A DNA stretch of 64,000 bases from JBBWZH01 sp035544115. GTDB lineage: Bacteria; Actinomycetota; Actinomycetes; Mycobacteriales; CADCTP01. Below, in pieces: positions 44,455 to 54,124 of this stretch (the first letter of the stretch is position 1; the number at the start of each line of letters is the position of its first letter). Where the stretch lies: assembly GCA_963714145.1 (NCBI GenBank), contig OY970235.1, forward strand, positions 248,001-312,000. The letters are read 5' to 3'. The position numbers and the translations under genes were made by a program. The notes beneath the pieces were generated by a model, which saw only the letters and a program-made list of their open reading frames with translations, did not search any database and had not been told where the DNA came from.

Positions 44455-46428
44455 TCAGTACCGTCTGACCCGGAACACGTGCGCCGGCTCGGCGTGTGGG
44501 TCGAGCCGGACGTAGTTGAACTGGCCCCAGTCGTAGCTGGCTCCGGTGAGCTCGTCGTCGACTCCGAACCGGTCGTGCCAGTCGAGGCCGAGTCCGGGCA
44601 TGTCCAGTGAGGTGGTGCCTTCCTGGGCGGTGTGGGGGTCGAGCGAGACGAGGACCAGGACGGTGTCGCCGGTCGTCTCGTCGCGTTTCGAGAAGGACAT
44701 GATCGCGTCATTGTCGACGTGATGGAAACGGAGGTTACGAAGTTGTTGCAGAGCGGGGTGTTGGCGGCGGATGGCGTTCAGCCGGCCGAGGTAGGGGGCG
44801 AGGCTGCGGCCGTCGCGGAGCGCGGCGTCGTAGTCGCGGGGGCGTAGCTGGTACTTCTCGGAGTCGAGGTACTCCTCGCTGCCGTCGCGGACCGGCTGGT
44901 GCTCGTACAGCTCGTAGCCGGAGTAGACGCCCCACGACGGCGAGAGCAGCGCGGCCAGCACGGCCCGGATCTTGAACATGGGCGGGCCGCCGTGCTGCAG
45001 GCTGGCGTGCAGGATGTCCGGGGTGTTGACGAAGAAGTTGGGCCGCATGTAGTCGGCCGCGCCGACCAGTTCGCGGCCGTACTCCTCCAGTTCCCACTTC
45101 GCGGTGCGCCAGGTGAAGTACGTGTAGGACTGGGTGAAGCCGATCTGGGCCAGGGTGTGCATCATCGCCGGGCGGGTGAACGCCTCGGCCAGGAACAGCA
45201 CGTCCGGGTCGGTCTTCTTGACCTCCCAGATCAGCCACTGCCAGAAGTTCAGCGGCTTGGTGTGCGGGTTGTCCACCCGGAAGATCCGCACCCCGCGCCC
45301 GGTCCAGACCCGCACGATCCGCAGCACCTCGGCGTACAGGCCCTTCGGGTCGTTGTCGAAGTTCAGCGGGTAGATGTCCTGGTACTTCTTCGGCGGGTTC
45401 TCCGCGTACGCGATCGACCCGTCCGCCCGGGTGGTGAACCACTCCGGATGACTGCCCACCCACGGATGATCCGGCGCGCACTGCAACGCGAGGTCGAGCG
45501 CGACCTCCATGCCGAGCTCACGGGTGGCCCGGACGAACTCGGTGAAATCGTGCTCGTCACCCAGTTCGGCATGGATCGCGTCATGACCACCCTCGGCCGA
45601 CCCGATCGCCCACGGCGAGCCCGGATCGTTCGGCCCGGCCAGCAGGGTGTTGTTCGGGCCCTTGCGGTTCACCCGGCCGATCGGATGCACCGGTGGCAGG
45701 TACACCACATCGAAACCCAGCTCCGCCAACTGCGGCAGCCGTTTGCTGGCATCGGCCAACGTGCCATGCCGCGGCGGCCGCCCGTCGGAGTACACCTCCG
45801 CCCCCTCCGACCGGGGGAACAGCTCGTACCAGGCACTGAACAACGCCCGCGGCCGGTCCACCCACACCGTGTACCGCGGCGACCGGGTCAGCAGTTCACG
45901 CACCGGGTACTGGTACAGCAGGTCGCGGACGTCGGCGCTGAGCGCCGGGCCGACCCGGTGGAACAGGTCGAGGGTCTGGTCGCGCAGCGCGGCGGCCGCG
46001 TTGCTCAGCTTGGGCCGGTCGCCGGCCGGGACGTTCTTCACCGCCCGCAGCAGCAGCCGGGCACCGTCCTCGAGGTCGTTGGCCAGATCTTCCGGGCCCT
46101 GCCCGGCCTCGATCTTCACCTCCACGGCGTGCCGCCAGGTGCTGGCCGGGTCACCCCACGCCTCGATCGCGTACGCCCACATGCCCTGGCTGCTCGGTGA
46201 CACGGTGGCGTGCCAGCGGTCGGTGCCCGGAGTGCCGGGCACCATCCGGACGGTGCGGACGCTGCCGTCGCCCGGGCCGCGCCAGACCACCGACGCGGCT
46301 ACGGCATCATGGCCCTCCCGGAACACGGTCGCGGTGATCGGCAACTGCTCGCCCACCACGGCGCGCGCCGGGTAGCGCCCGCAGGAGATCACGGGCGCGA
46401 CTTCACTAATGCCCAGACGGCCAGCCAC
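44455..46428 (-). CDS. glgE: alpha-1,4-glucan:maltose-1-phosphate maltosyltransferase
   Basis: 657 residues. It extends alpha-glucan using maltose-1-phosphate. RIFRVDNPHTKPLNFWQWLI gives the nucleophile Asp and the GlgE-specific pocket, FLAEAFTRPAMM the acid Glu, and LPPVHPIGRVNRKGPNNTL the N-terminal part of the barrel. GTG at 46428 gives the family N-terminus (VAGRLGISEVAPVISCGRYP); the frame extends a little upstream. It is the first gene of the operon, divergent from glgP. Confidence 0.96.
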   Translation of the reverse strand: MAGRLGISEVAPVISCGRYPARAVVGEQLPITATVFREGHDAVAASVVWRGPGDGSVRTVRMVPGTPGTDRWHATVSPSSQGMWAYAIEAWGDPASTWRHAVEVKIEAGQGPEDLANDLEDGARLLLRAVKNVPAGDRPKLSNAAAALRDQTLDLFHRVGPALSADVRDLLYQYPVRELLTRSPRYTVWVDRPRALFSAWYELFPRSEGAEVYSDGRPPRHGTLADASKRLPQLAELGFDVVYLPPVHPIGRVNRKGPNNTLLAGPNDPGSPWAIGSAEGGHDAIHAELGDEHDFTEFVRATRELGMEVALDLALQCAPDHPWVGSHPEWFTTRADGSIAYAENPPKKYQDIYPLNFDNDPKGLYAEVLRIVRVWTGRGVRIFRVDNPHTKPLNFWQWLIWEVKKTDPDVLFLAEAFTRPAMMHTLAQIGFTQSYTYFTWRTAKWELEEYGRELVGAADYMRPNFFVNTPDILHASLQHGGPPMFKIRAVLAALLSPSWGVYSGYELYEHQPVRDGSEEYLDSEKYQLRPRDYDAALRDGRSLAPYLGRLNAIRRQHPALQQLRNLRFHHVDNDAIMSFSKRDETTGDTVLVLVSLDPHTAQEGTTSLDMPGLGLDWHDRFGVDDELTGASYDWGQFNYVRLDPHAEPAHVFRVRRY

Positions 46429-46540
46429 GGCGCAACCGTACCCAGGAGCCCAGCCCGGCACACAGCGGCTGAGGTCGCTGTGGCCCGGCGTTGAGAAAAG
46501 TTGCGACAGATGGGTGAAAGGATTGCGGCCGCCTCCTACT

Positions 46541-46552
46541 TACCCATGGGTA
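46541..46552. promoter_or_regulatory. 12-bp perfect palindrome in the glgE/glgP divergent promoter
   Basis: TACCCATGGGTA lies 20 bp before the glgP start and 112 bp before glgE. A -10 candidate for glgP, TACTGT, is at 46558-46563. It may be an operator for one or both sides. Confidence 0.4.
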
Positions 46553-46572
46553 CGCCGTACTGTCTCCGGGTT

Positions 46573-49122
46573 GTGAGAGCCCTTCGCCGATTCACCGTGC
46601 GCGCGACCCTGCCGACCGAGCTGTCCGCGCTGAGTGACCTTGTGATGAACCTGCGCTGGTCCTGGCACCCGGACACGATGGACCTGTTCGCCACCGTCGA
46701 CCCGGACCTCTGGCGGGCCTGCAACGGTGACCCGGTGCGGCTGCTCGGCGCGGTTTCCGCGGGCCGGCTGACCGCGCTGTCGCGGGACAAGCGGTTCCTG
46801 CGCCGGCTGTCCGACGCGGCCGACGACCTGTCCGACTACTTGACCCAGCCGCGTTGGTACCAGTCGCAGACCGATGTGCCGGCCTCGATCGGCTACTTCT
46901 CGCCCGAGTTCGGCATCACCGCGGTGCTGCCGCAGTACTCCGGCGGCCTGGGCATCCTGGCCGGCGACCACCTCAAGGCCGCGTCCGACCTGGGCGCCCC
47001 GATCATCGGCGTCGGGCTGCTCTACCGGGCCGGCTACTTCACCCAGTCGCTGTCCCGGGACGGCTGGCAGCTGGAGCGGTACCCGTCGATCGATCCGCAC
47101 GGCCTGCCGCTGGTGCTGGTGTCGGAGGCCGACGGCACCCCGTTGAAGATCAAGGTCGGCCTGCCGGCCGGCCGGACGTTGTTCGCACACGTCTGGAAGG
47201 CGCAGGTCGGCCGGGTGCCGCTGCTGCTGCTCGACTCCGATCTGGAGGAGAACGAGGCGGCCGAGCGGCAGGTCACCGACCGGCTCTACGGCGGCGCCGC
47301 GGACCACCGGCTGGTGCAGGAGATGCTGCTCGGCGTCGGCGGCGTGCGCGCGGTGCGGGCGTACTGCCGGCTGTCCGGCGCCCCGGCTCCGCAGGTGTTC
47401 CACACCAACGAGGGGCACGCCGGCTTCCTCGGCATCGAGCGGATCGGCGAGATGGTCGGCGAGGGGCTGACCTTCGACGAGGCGCTGCAGGCCACCCGCG
47501 CCGGCACCGTGTTCACCACGCACACCCCGGTGCCGGCCGGTATCGACCGGTTCAGCCGGGAGCAGGTGGCGCCCTACTTCGACGGTCCGAACGCGACGCC
47601 GGGAGTTCCGGTCGACCGGATCCTGGCGCTCGGCGCGGAGTCCGACCCGGCGCTGTTCAACATGGCGCACATGGGCCTGCGGCTGGCGCAGCGCGCGAAC
47701 GGGGTGAGCAAGCTGCACGGCGCGGTGAGCCGGGAGATGTTCGGCTCGCTGTGGCCCAACTTCGACGCCGACGAGGTGCCGATCAGCTCGGTCACCAACG
47801 GCGTGCACGCGCCGACCTGGATGGCCCGCGAGATCCTGGACCTGGCCGAGCGCGAGGTCGGCGCCGACCAGCTCGCCGAAGGCGCCGGCTGGGACGCGGT
47901 GGACAAGGTGCCGGACGAGGAGGTGTGGGCGGTCCGCCGGCAGTTGCGCGAGGCGCTGGTGAACGAGGTGCGCCGCCGGCTGCGGGTCTCCTCGCTGCAG
48001 CGCGGGATGTCCGACGCGGAGCTGACCTGGGTGGACGGCGTGTTCAGCCCGGACGTGCTGACGATGGGCTTCGCCCGCCGGGTGCCGTCGTACAAGCGGC
48101 TGACGCTGATGCTCAGCGACCCGGACCGGCTGCGCGCGCTGCTGCTGCATCCGGAGCGGCCGATCCAGATCGTGATCGCCGGCAAGTCGCACCCGGCCGA
48201 CGACTCCGGCAAGACGCTGATCCAGCAGCTGGTCCGGTTCGCCGACGACCCGGAGGTGCGGCACCGGATCGTGTTCCTGCCGGACTACGACATCGGCATG
48301 GCGCACTACCTCTACTGGGGCTGCGACGTCTGGCTGAACAACCCGCTGCGGCCGCTGGAGGCGTGCGGCACGTCCGGCATGAAGTCGGCCCTGAACGGCG
48401 GCCTGAACCTGTCCATCCGGGACGGGTGGTGGGACGAGATGTACGACGGCGAGAACGGCTGGGCCATCCCGACCGCGGACGGCGTCACCGACCCGGAACG
48501 GCGCGACGAGCTCGAGGCGGCCGCCTTCTACAAGCTGGTCGAGACCCAGGTGGCGGCCCGGTTCTACGCCCGGGACGCGGTCGGCACGCCGGCCCGCTGG
48601 GTGGAGATGGTGCGGCACACGCTGAAGTCGCTGGGCCCGCAGGTGCTGGCCACCCGGATGGTGCGCGACTACGTCCGGCAGCTGTACGCGCCGGCCGCCG
48701 CGTCCGCGGTGCGGCTGCAGGCGAACGCGTACGCGGCGGCGAAGGAGCTGGCCGGCTGGCGGTCGCGGGTGCTGGCTGCCTGGCCGCAGGTGCGCGTGCA
48801 GCACGTGGAGTCCAGCGGCGTCGGCGACACCCCGGAGCTGGGCGCCGCGCTCTCGCTGCGGGCCGAGGTGGATCTCGGCGGGCTGCTGCCGACCGATGTG
48901 GACGTGCAGGCCGCGTACGGCCGGGTGGACGACACGAACAAGCTGCACGAGGTGGGCACCACGTCGATGAGCTGCGTGGGCGACAGCGACGGGCTGCACC
49001 GGTACGAGGGCACGGTGCCGCTGGAGCGGACCGGCGCGTTCGGCTACACGGTGCGGGTGCTGCCGCACAACGACCTGCTCGCCGCGCCGGCGGAGCTCGG
49101 CGTGGTGACCGTCGCGTCCTGA
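46573..49122 (+). CDS. glgP: alpha-glucan (glycogen) phosphorylase
   Basis: 849 residues of the alpha-glucan family phosphorylase type. It releases glucose-1-phosphate from alpha-glucan. GYFSPEFGITAVLPQYSGGL, VFHTNEGHAGF, FARRVPSYKR and EACGTSGMKSALNGGLNLS (PLP Lys region) are all present. GTG at 46573 gives the usual start MRALRRFTVRATLP; no good ribosome-binding site is visible, and a -10 box lies 9 bp upstream. It faces away from the GlgE operon, so synthesis and breakdown share one promoter region. Confidence 0.95.
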   Translation: MRALRRFTVRATLPTELSALSDLVMNLRWSWHPDTMDLFATVDPDLWRACNGDPVRLLGAVSAGRLTALSRDKRFLRRLSDAADDLSDYLTQPRWYQSQTDVPASIGYFSPEFGITAVLPQYSGGLGILAGDHLKAASDLGAPIIGVGLLYRAGYFTQSLSRDGWQLERYPSIDPHGLPLVLVSEADGTPLKIKVGLPAGRTLFAHVWKAQVGRVPLLLLDSDLEENEAAERQVTDRLYGGAADHRLVQEMLLGVGGVRAVRAYCRLSGAPAPQVFHTNEGHAGFLGIERIGEMVGEGLTFDEALQATRAGTVFTTHTPVPAGIDRFSREQVAPYFDGPNATPGVPVDRILALGAESDPALFNMAHMGLRLAQRANGVSKLHGAVSREMFGSLWPNFDADEVPISSVTNGVHAPTWMAREILDLAEREVGADQLAEGAGWDAVDKVPDEEVWAVRRQLREALVNEVRRRLRVSSLQRGMSDAELTWVDGVFSPDVLTMGFARRVPSYKRLTLMLSDPDRLRALLLHPERPIQIVIAGKSHPADDSGKTLIQQLVRFADDPEVRHRIVFLPDYDIGMAHYLYWGCDVWLNNPLRPLEACGTSGMKSALNGGLNLSIRDGWWDEMYDGENGWAIPTADGVTDPERRDELEAAAFYKLVETQVAARFYARDAVGTPARWVEMVRHTLKSLGPQVLATRMVRDYVRQLYAPAAASAVRLQANAYAAAKELAGWRSRVLAAWPQVRVQHVESSGVGDTPELGAALSLRAEVDLGGLLPTDVDVQAAYGRVDDTNKLHEVGTTSMSCVGDSDGLHRYEGTVPLERTGAFGYTVRVLPHNDLLAAPAELGVVTVAS

Positions 49123-49142
49123 CCGTCGCGTTCGGAACCTGG

Positions 49143-49177
49143 CGGCCGCCGGGCGGGCCCCTCCCGCCCGGCGGCCG
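49143..49177 (+). terminator. glgP terminator hairpin
   Basis: Arms 49143-49157 and 49163-49177 form a 15-bp perfect GC stem with a 5-nt loop, 20 bp after the glgP stop. Confidence 0.75.
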
Positions 49178-49243
49178 GCCGCTGTACGGCGGCCGATCGC
49201 CGACCTGGGCTGCGGCCCGGTTCGGTCCGCGTTAGCGGTTGGA

Positions 49244-49319
49244 AGTTATACCGGTTTCGGTGGGGTCATGCCGATCTCGTGACGATCAGCCCGCGGCCGC
49301 CTGGTTGAGGCAGCATGTC
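49244..49319 (+). promoter_or_regulatory. conserved upstream element set, copy 1
   Basis: Three blocks, AGTTATACCG (49244), GGTCATGCCGATCTCG (49264) and GGTTGAGGCAGCATGTC (49303), recur upstream of the second secreted paralogue with the same spacing (20 bp; 59 versus 60 bp). They lie about 155 bp before the start codon and probably form a promoter or 5' UTR control element. Confidence 0.6.
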
Positions 49320-49398
49320 GACCGAGGCCAGCGCCCGATGCGAACTGCCCTGTGCGCTGGCCTCGTCCTGTGTCGAATTTCCGCGAGGAGTGGTCTGG

Positions 49399-52300
49399 AT
49401 GCGTGTTGCCCGGGGTCGCCGCAGGCGCGGCAGTCCGATCGGTCGCGTGCTGGTCGCGGTCGCCGCCACGGTGGGCGTGGTGCTGGGTGGAGCCAGCGCG
49501 GCCATCGCGGCGCCGCCGGTGCCGGGGCCGGACGTTGACCTGCCGGCCAGTGTGCCGACCGCGACCGCGCCGGCCAGCGTGCCGGCCGCGCAGCGGGACG
49601 CCGCGCTGGGCGCCGGCTGGCAGACGTCCACCGATCGGGCCTGGACCACCAACGGCGACGCCGACGGCCTGCACCTGCTGGTTGCCGACGCGGCGGCGGG
49701 CTACGCCTGGCGGACGGTGGCGACGCTGTCCGAGCCGGGATTCGAGGCCGACAAGTGGATCGGCAACGCCTGCGTGACCGGGTCCGGCCGGCGGGCCGTG
49801 GTGGTGTACGCGCCGCGGACCTTCACCAACAAGGCCGACCTGGCCGCCCGGGGTGGCTTCACCGCGATCGTCGACCTGAGCACCGGCGCGGTGACCAAGC
49901 TGCCGGTGATGACCACGCTCGCGTACTACAACCCTGGCTGCGGCACCGGTGAGGACGCGGTGCTCACCCAGGAGGGCGGCGAGGACCTGGGGCAGACCCG
50001 GCTGGTCCAGGTGGACGCCGCGTCCGCCAAACTGAGCGCGAAGATCGAGATCCCGGGTCAGTTGACCTCCGCGGTGCCGACCCCGGCCGGGATCGTGGCC
50101 GCGGACAACGGCGCGCTGGTGCGGGTCGACGGCACCGGCACCCGGCGGGTGCTGGCGCCGACCGTGGGCATCGCGTTCAAGCTGAACGTGGACGCCGATG
50201 GCGGTGTGGTGTTCATGGAGCAGCACGGCACCGACCAGGCGCTGGTCCGCCGCTCCACCGTGCCGAAGATCCCGGCCGGGGTGGCCGCCATCCCGATGGG
50301 CACGGTCAGCACCCTGACCTCCGGTCCGCTGGCCGGGCAGGACGTGGTGTCCGGCCGGGCCGGGCGGGTGTTCGTCACCGGCGCCGGCAAGCCGGCCGCC
50401 GCCAAGCTGCCGGCCAGCGTCTCGCTGCTGGCCGCGCCGGTCGGTTCGCAGCTGTCGACCCAGGGCAAGCTGCTGGTCACCGCGGTGGACACCGCGATGC
50501 CGGACGCGAAGACCGCATCGACCTGGGACCCGACCGCGGCGCAGCCGGTGAAGATCACGGCGACCGCGCTGGCCACCGGCCGGGCGATCTCGTTCAGCAC
50601 CCCGACCGACGCCGGGTCCCAGCTGCAGGAGGTGTCAGCGGCCGGGCAGCGGCTTACCCCGGCGCTCACCACGACCGCGCCGAAGGGCGCGCTGGCCGCC
50701 GGCGACCCGCACAGCCCGGCCGACCTGGCCGACCGGTTCTGCTCGGTGCCGCGCAACGACCCGGCGAACCAGGCGATGCAGCCGAAGCCGCGGCAGGTGG
50801 AGTGGGCGGTCGACCAGGCCGTCCGGAACGTGTTGACGGTGAGCCGGCCGGCGAACTGGAAGAACCTGGGGATGCCGGCGTACACGCCGCAGGGGCTGTT
50901 CCCGCCCGAGACGCTCAACGGCGGCGGCTTCGTGCCGCCGCAGATCATGCTCGGCGTCGCGGCGCAGGAGTCGAACCTGTGGGAGGCGGCCCGGTTCGCC
51001 ATCCCCGGCGTGACCGCGAACCCGCTGATCGGCAACTACTTCGGCAACAACATCTACAACTCCGACCCGAACGACGACTGGACGATCAGCTGGGCGGACG
51101 CCGACTGCGGTTACGGTGTGACCCAGGTGACCGACGGGATGCGGCTGGCCGGGCACACCAAGCCGGGGGAGACCGCCTACCCGTTCCAGACCCAGCGGGC
51201 GGTCGCGCTGGACTTCGCGGTCAACGTCGCGGCCGGGCTGAAGATCCTCGAACTGAAGTGGAACCAGGTCCGGGGCGCCGGCATGACCATCAACAACGGC
51301 AACTCCGCGAAGATCGAGAACTGGTACCACGCGTTGTGGGCGTACAACTCCGGCTTCCACGTGAACCCGAACAACGGCACGCCGTGGGGGGTGGGCTGGG
51401 CGAACAACCCGGCGAACCCGCACTACCCGGCGAACCGCGAGGCGTTCCTGGACGTCACGTACGGCGACGCGGCGCACCCGCAGGACTGGCCGTACGAGGA
51501 GAAGGTGATCGGCTGGGCCGGGCACCCGATCCAGTCGATCGAGTCGCCGAATGTGCTGGTCGTCGGGTACCGCGCCGCTTCCTGGAACGGCGGCGTGCTG
51601 AGCCCTGACCCCACCATCGACCGGATCACCCCGGGTTCCGGCGCCTACAACCGGCGTACCGCGCAGGCTCCGCCGCGGCAGTTCTGCGACAGCACGAACA
51701 ACTGCGCCTACGGCACCTCGCAGACGCCGAACGCGCCGGACGTGGTCGGTGAGCCGGCCGGGCCGTGCCAGCACAAGAACAGCGCCGGCCAGTACGACCT
51801 GCAGTGCTGGTACCACAACGTGAACAACACCTGGAAATCCGACTGCAACCAGACCTGCGGCATCGAACTGCTGCGGTTCGACCCCGGGTTCGCCTACCAG
51901 GACGACGGGAACTCCTACCCGCCGAACTGCGGGCTGGGCGGGCTGCCGGCCGGCGCCCAGATCGTGGACGACGTGCCGGACAGCACGCCGATCGTCCGGA
52001 CCGGCTGTACGCACAACTTCACCAACGCCGGCACGTTCAGCTTCACCTTCAAGCCGGACAGCGCAAGCCAGTACCCCGGCAAGATGGACACCCACCAGCT
52101 CGGCGCCGGCTTCGGCGGGCACTTCTGGTTCACCCACACCAGGACCGCGGGCGCCGAGGGCGGCAAGCTCGAGGTGAACGCGGCCTGGAAGCTGAACACC
52201 ACCCGGAACGGCCCGATGCGGATCCTGGTCGCGCTGCCGGACATCGCGACCCAGACGAACAACGCCCGGTACGTGGTGAAGACCGCGAACGGTGACCGGG

Positions 52301-53769
52301 TCCGGGTGATCAAGCAGCCGGGCTCCGGCAACCGCTGGGTGAACCTGGGCGCGTTCATGTTCAACGGCACGCCCGAGGTCGACCTCACCTCGGTCGCCGC
52401 GGACGGCAGCGGCGACCAGGACATCGCCTTCGACGCGGTGGCCTTCGTCCCGATCACCGGCACCTACAAGGAGGACTCGGTCGAGGTCGTGTCGGTGTTC
52501 GACGAGAACACCAACATCGACACCGCCGCGCCCAGCTCCTGGATCTCCGGCCCGATCAAGAGCCGGCAGGCCCTGTACGACTGGGCCACCTCGAACGTCA
52601 ACGACATCCTGGCGATGCCGGACTGCCCCCCTGAGTTTGTGGGGGACTGCCTGCTGCCGAAGGTGAAGGCCTGGGCCAACAGCTGGCGCGCCCAGGTGCT
52701 GGCCGCGGGCACCGACCTGGTGAACCACCCGGACGGGAACAGCATCGCCAAGTGGATCGGCTTCTCGAACTCCTACCTCGACCGGCCGGCGACCGATCAG
52801 CGGCCGGCCCGGTTCGACGATCCGGACAACATCAAGATGCGGGAGAAGTCGACGATCTCCTACGTGGTCGGCAGCGACGGCAAGATCATCTCCGGCAGCG
52901 AGTTCGTCAACTACGAGCACCTGCTCGGCAACACCCACCTGCCGCAGTTCCTGCTGGACCTGTTCGCGGCGATCAGCCAGACGTACGCGATCTCGCCACC
53001 GAACCTGGACTACCGGATCCAGGACCTGAACGTGCACGACCACGCCTGGGACAGCACCAACCCGGACGTGAACGGTGACCTGCCGGCCCGGGCGTACGCC
53101 TACGCCGGCAAGGCACCGGTGCTGACCGACAACACCTCGACGCCGACCACGACCAACGCGACCTGCGTCGCGGTGCTCGGGGTGGCCGGCGGGGTGGACG
53201 GGTACCGGCCGATGCTCGGCGAGGACGGCCCGTCCGACGCGTTCGACAACTGGATCAGCCGGATGGAAGACAGCGACATGGTGCCGTCGAAGGTGCTGGA
53301 CCTCGCCGAGGACGTGCAGGACACGTTCTTCAACCCCGGCGCCATCCCGGGCGTGAACGCGACCGTGCTGACCCAGGCACCGCCGATCTGGGCGGAGCTG
53401 AACTACCGGGCCTGCACCGACGGGACGATCCAGAAGAACTCGAACCGGCCGCTGCTGCGGGTGAGCTGGCCGATCGACCAGTACTTCTACCACAACGGTC
53501 GGGCGATCGACCTGAACGGCAACTTCTCCAACAGCAACCAGCCGGTGATCAGGGGCAACTTCCACAACTTCTCCGCGCTGCCGGACCCGAACCAGGACTT
53601 CCCGCTGTGGCCGAACCCGTTCGGCGACTGCGGCGCGGCCACGGATCAGTCCGGTAACCCGTGGGGGATCTCGCCCGCACCGATCCCGCAGGACGCGGGG
53701 ATCAACCCGGCGCACGCCCACTTCTGCCTGGACAAGGATCTGCCGAGCGACCCGCCCTTCAGTTCCTAG
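49399..53769 (+). CDS. giant secreted multidomain protein 1 (propeller, lysozyme-like, Golvesin/Xly CBD-like, unknown C-terminus)
   Basis: 1456 residues; ATG set by GAGGAG. Signal peptide about 1-38. Residues about 60-430 look like a beta-propeller. A lysozyme/SLT-like domain follows with AAQESNLW (Glu524) and DCGYGVTQVTDGM (Asp569). A Cys-rich stretch and a Golvesin/Xly CBD-like domain (about 868-1020, HQLGAGFGGHFWFTHTR) come next. Residues about 1025-1456 match nothing I recognise. The first about 1,010 residues are shared with the next gene. The likely site is the cell wall or medium; peptidoglycan or polymer binding and cleavage is inferred. Confidence 0.8.
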   Translation: MRVARGRRRRGSPIGRVLVAVAATVGVVLGGASAAIAAPPVPGPDVDLPASVPTATAPASVPAAQRDAALGAGWQTSTDRAWTTNGDADGLHLLVADAAAGYAWRTVATLSEPGFEADKWIGNACVTGSGRRAVVVYAPRTFTNKADLAARGGFTAIVDLSTGAVTKLPVMTTLAYYNPGCGTGEDAVLTQEGGEDLGQTRLVQVDAASAKLSAKIEIPGQLTSAVPTPAGIVAADNGALVRVDGTGTRRVLAPTVGIAFKLNVDADGGVVFMEQHGTDQALVRRSTVPKIPAGVAAIPMGTVSTLTSGPLAGQDVVSGRAGRVFVTGAGKPAAAKLPASVSLLAAPVGSQLSTQGKLLVTAVDTAMPDAKTASTWDPTAAQPVKITATALATGRAISFSTPTDAGSQLQEVSAAGQRLTPALTTTAPKGALAAGDPHSPADLADRFCSVPRNDPANQAMQPKPRQVEWAVDQAVRNVLTVSRPANWKNLGMPAYTPQGLFPPETLNGGGFVPPQIMLGVAAQESNLWEAARFAIPGVTANPLIGNYFGNNIYNSDPNDDWTISWADADCGYGVTQVTDGMRLAGHTKPGETAYPFQTQRAVALDFAVNVAAGLKILELKWNQVRGAGMTINNGNSAKIENWYHALWAYNSGFHVNPNNGTPWGVGWANNPANPHYPANREAFLDVTYGDAAHPQDWPYEEKVIGWAGHPIQSIESPNVLVVGYRAASWNGGVLSPDPTIDRITPGSGAYNRRTAQAPPRQFCDSTNNCAYGTSQTPNAPDVVGEPAGPCQHKNSAGQYDLQCWYHNVNNTWKSDCNQTCGIELLRFDPGFAYQDDGNSYPPNCGLGGLPAGAQIVDDVPDSTPIVRTGCTHNFTNAGTFSFTFKPDSASQYPGKMDTHQLGAGFGGHFWFTHTRTAGAEGGKLEVNAAWKLNTTRNGPMRILVALPDIATQTNNARYVVKTANGDRVRVIKQPGSGNRWVNLGAFMFNGTPEVDLTSVAADGSGDQDIAFDAVAFVPITGTYKEDSVEVVSVFDENTNIDTAAPSSWISGPIKSRQALYDWATSNVNDILAMPDCPPEFVGDCLLPKVKAWANSWRAQVLAAGTDLVNHPDGNSIAKWIGFSNSYLDRPATDQRPARFDDPDNIKMREKSTISYVVGSDGKIISGSEFVNYEHLLGNTHLPQFLLDLFAAISQTYAISPPNLDYRIQDLNVHDHAWDSTNPDVNGDLPARAYAYAGKAPVLTDNTSTPTTTNATCVAVLGVAGGVDGYRPMLGEDGPSDAFDNWISRMEDSDMVPSKVLDLAEDVQDTFFNPGAIPGVNATVLTQAPPIWAELNYRACTDGTIQKNSNRPLLRVSWPIDQYFYHNGRAIDLNGNFSNSNQPVIRGNFHNFSALPDPNQDFPLWPNPFGDCGAATDQSGNPWGISPAPIPQDAGINPAHAHFCLDKDLPSDPPFSS

Positions 53770-53779
53770 TCGACGGACC

Positions 53780-53826
53780 GGAACGGCCGGTGCCGGCGGG
53801 GGCTCCCCGCCGGCACCGGCCGTTCC
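53780..53826 (+). terminator. 22-bp perfect hairpin after secreted protein 1
   Basis: Arms 53780-53801 and 53805-53826 are perfectly complementary, loop of 3 nt, 10 bp after the stop codon. Confidence 0.85.
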
Positions 53827-53869
53827 ACTGTGGACTGTCGCCTGTGGACCATCGGGTGGGGACGGGCCG

Positions 53870-53934
53870 GCGGCGGGCCCGGAGCGGGACGGCGGAGTGG
53901 GCCGGCACCGGCCGGTCGAGCCCGGCGGCGATCC
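53870..53934 (-). pseudogene. relic of the glgX 3' end
   Basis: These 65 bp match 58774-58838, the last codons of glgX, with 61 identities and no gap. Read on the minus strand in the glgX frame they encode IAAGLDRPVPAHSAVPL, versus IAAGLDLPVLAHSAVLL in GlgX, and the stop codon has become an Arg codon. Weaker similarity continues to 53831 (matching 58740). It lies between the two secreted paralogues in the same orientation as glgX, the scar of a tandem duplication. It is non-coding now. Confidence 0.85.
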
Positions 53935-53974
53935 AATCGGCGGCCGCCGGGCGGGCCGCGGCCGTGCGGCGGCG

Positions 53975-54051
53975 AGTTATACCGCTCTCCGGACGGTCAT
54001 GCCGACCTCGGGCCGGTGCACCCGCGCCCGGCGCGGTTAGGGCAGCGTGTC
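53975..54051 (+). promoter_or_regulatory. conserved upstream element set, copy 2
   Basis: AGTTATACCG (53975), GGTCATGCCGACCTCG (53995) and GGTTAGGGCAGCGTGTC (54035) repeat the blocks found before secreted protein 1, about 150 bp before this start. The rest of 53770-54124 holds the terminator of the previous gene and the glgX relic, with no other gene seen. Confidence 0.6.
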
Positions 54052-54124
54052 CGGCGCCCGCCTGTTTTGTTGTGACCCGGCGGGCGCGTCACACCCCCTC
54101 GCGGTCACCTGCAAGGAGACCCGG

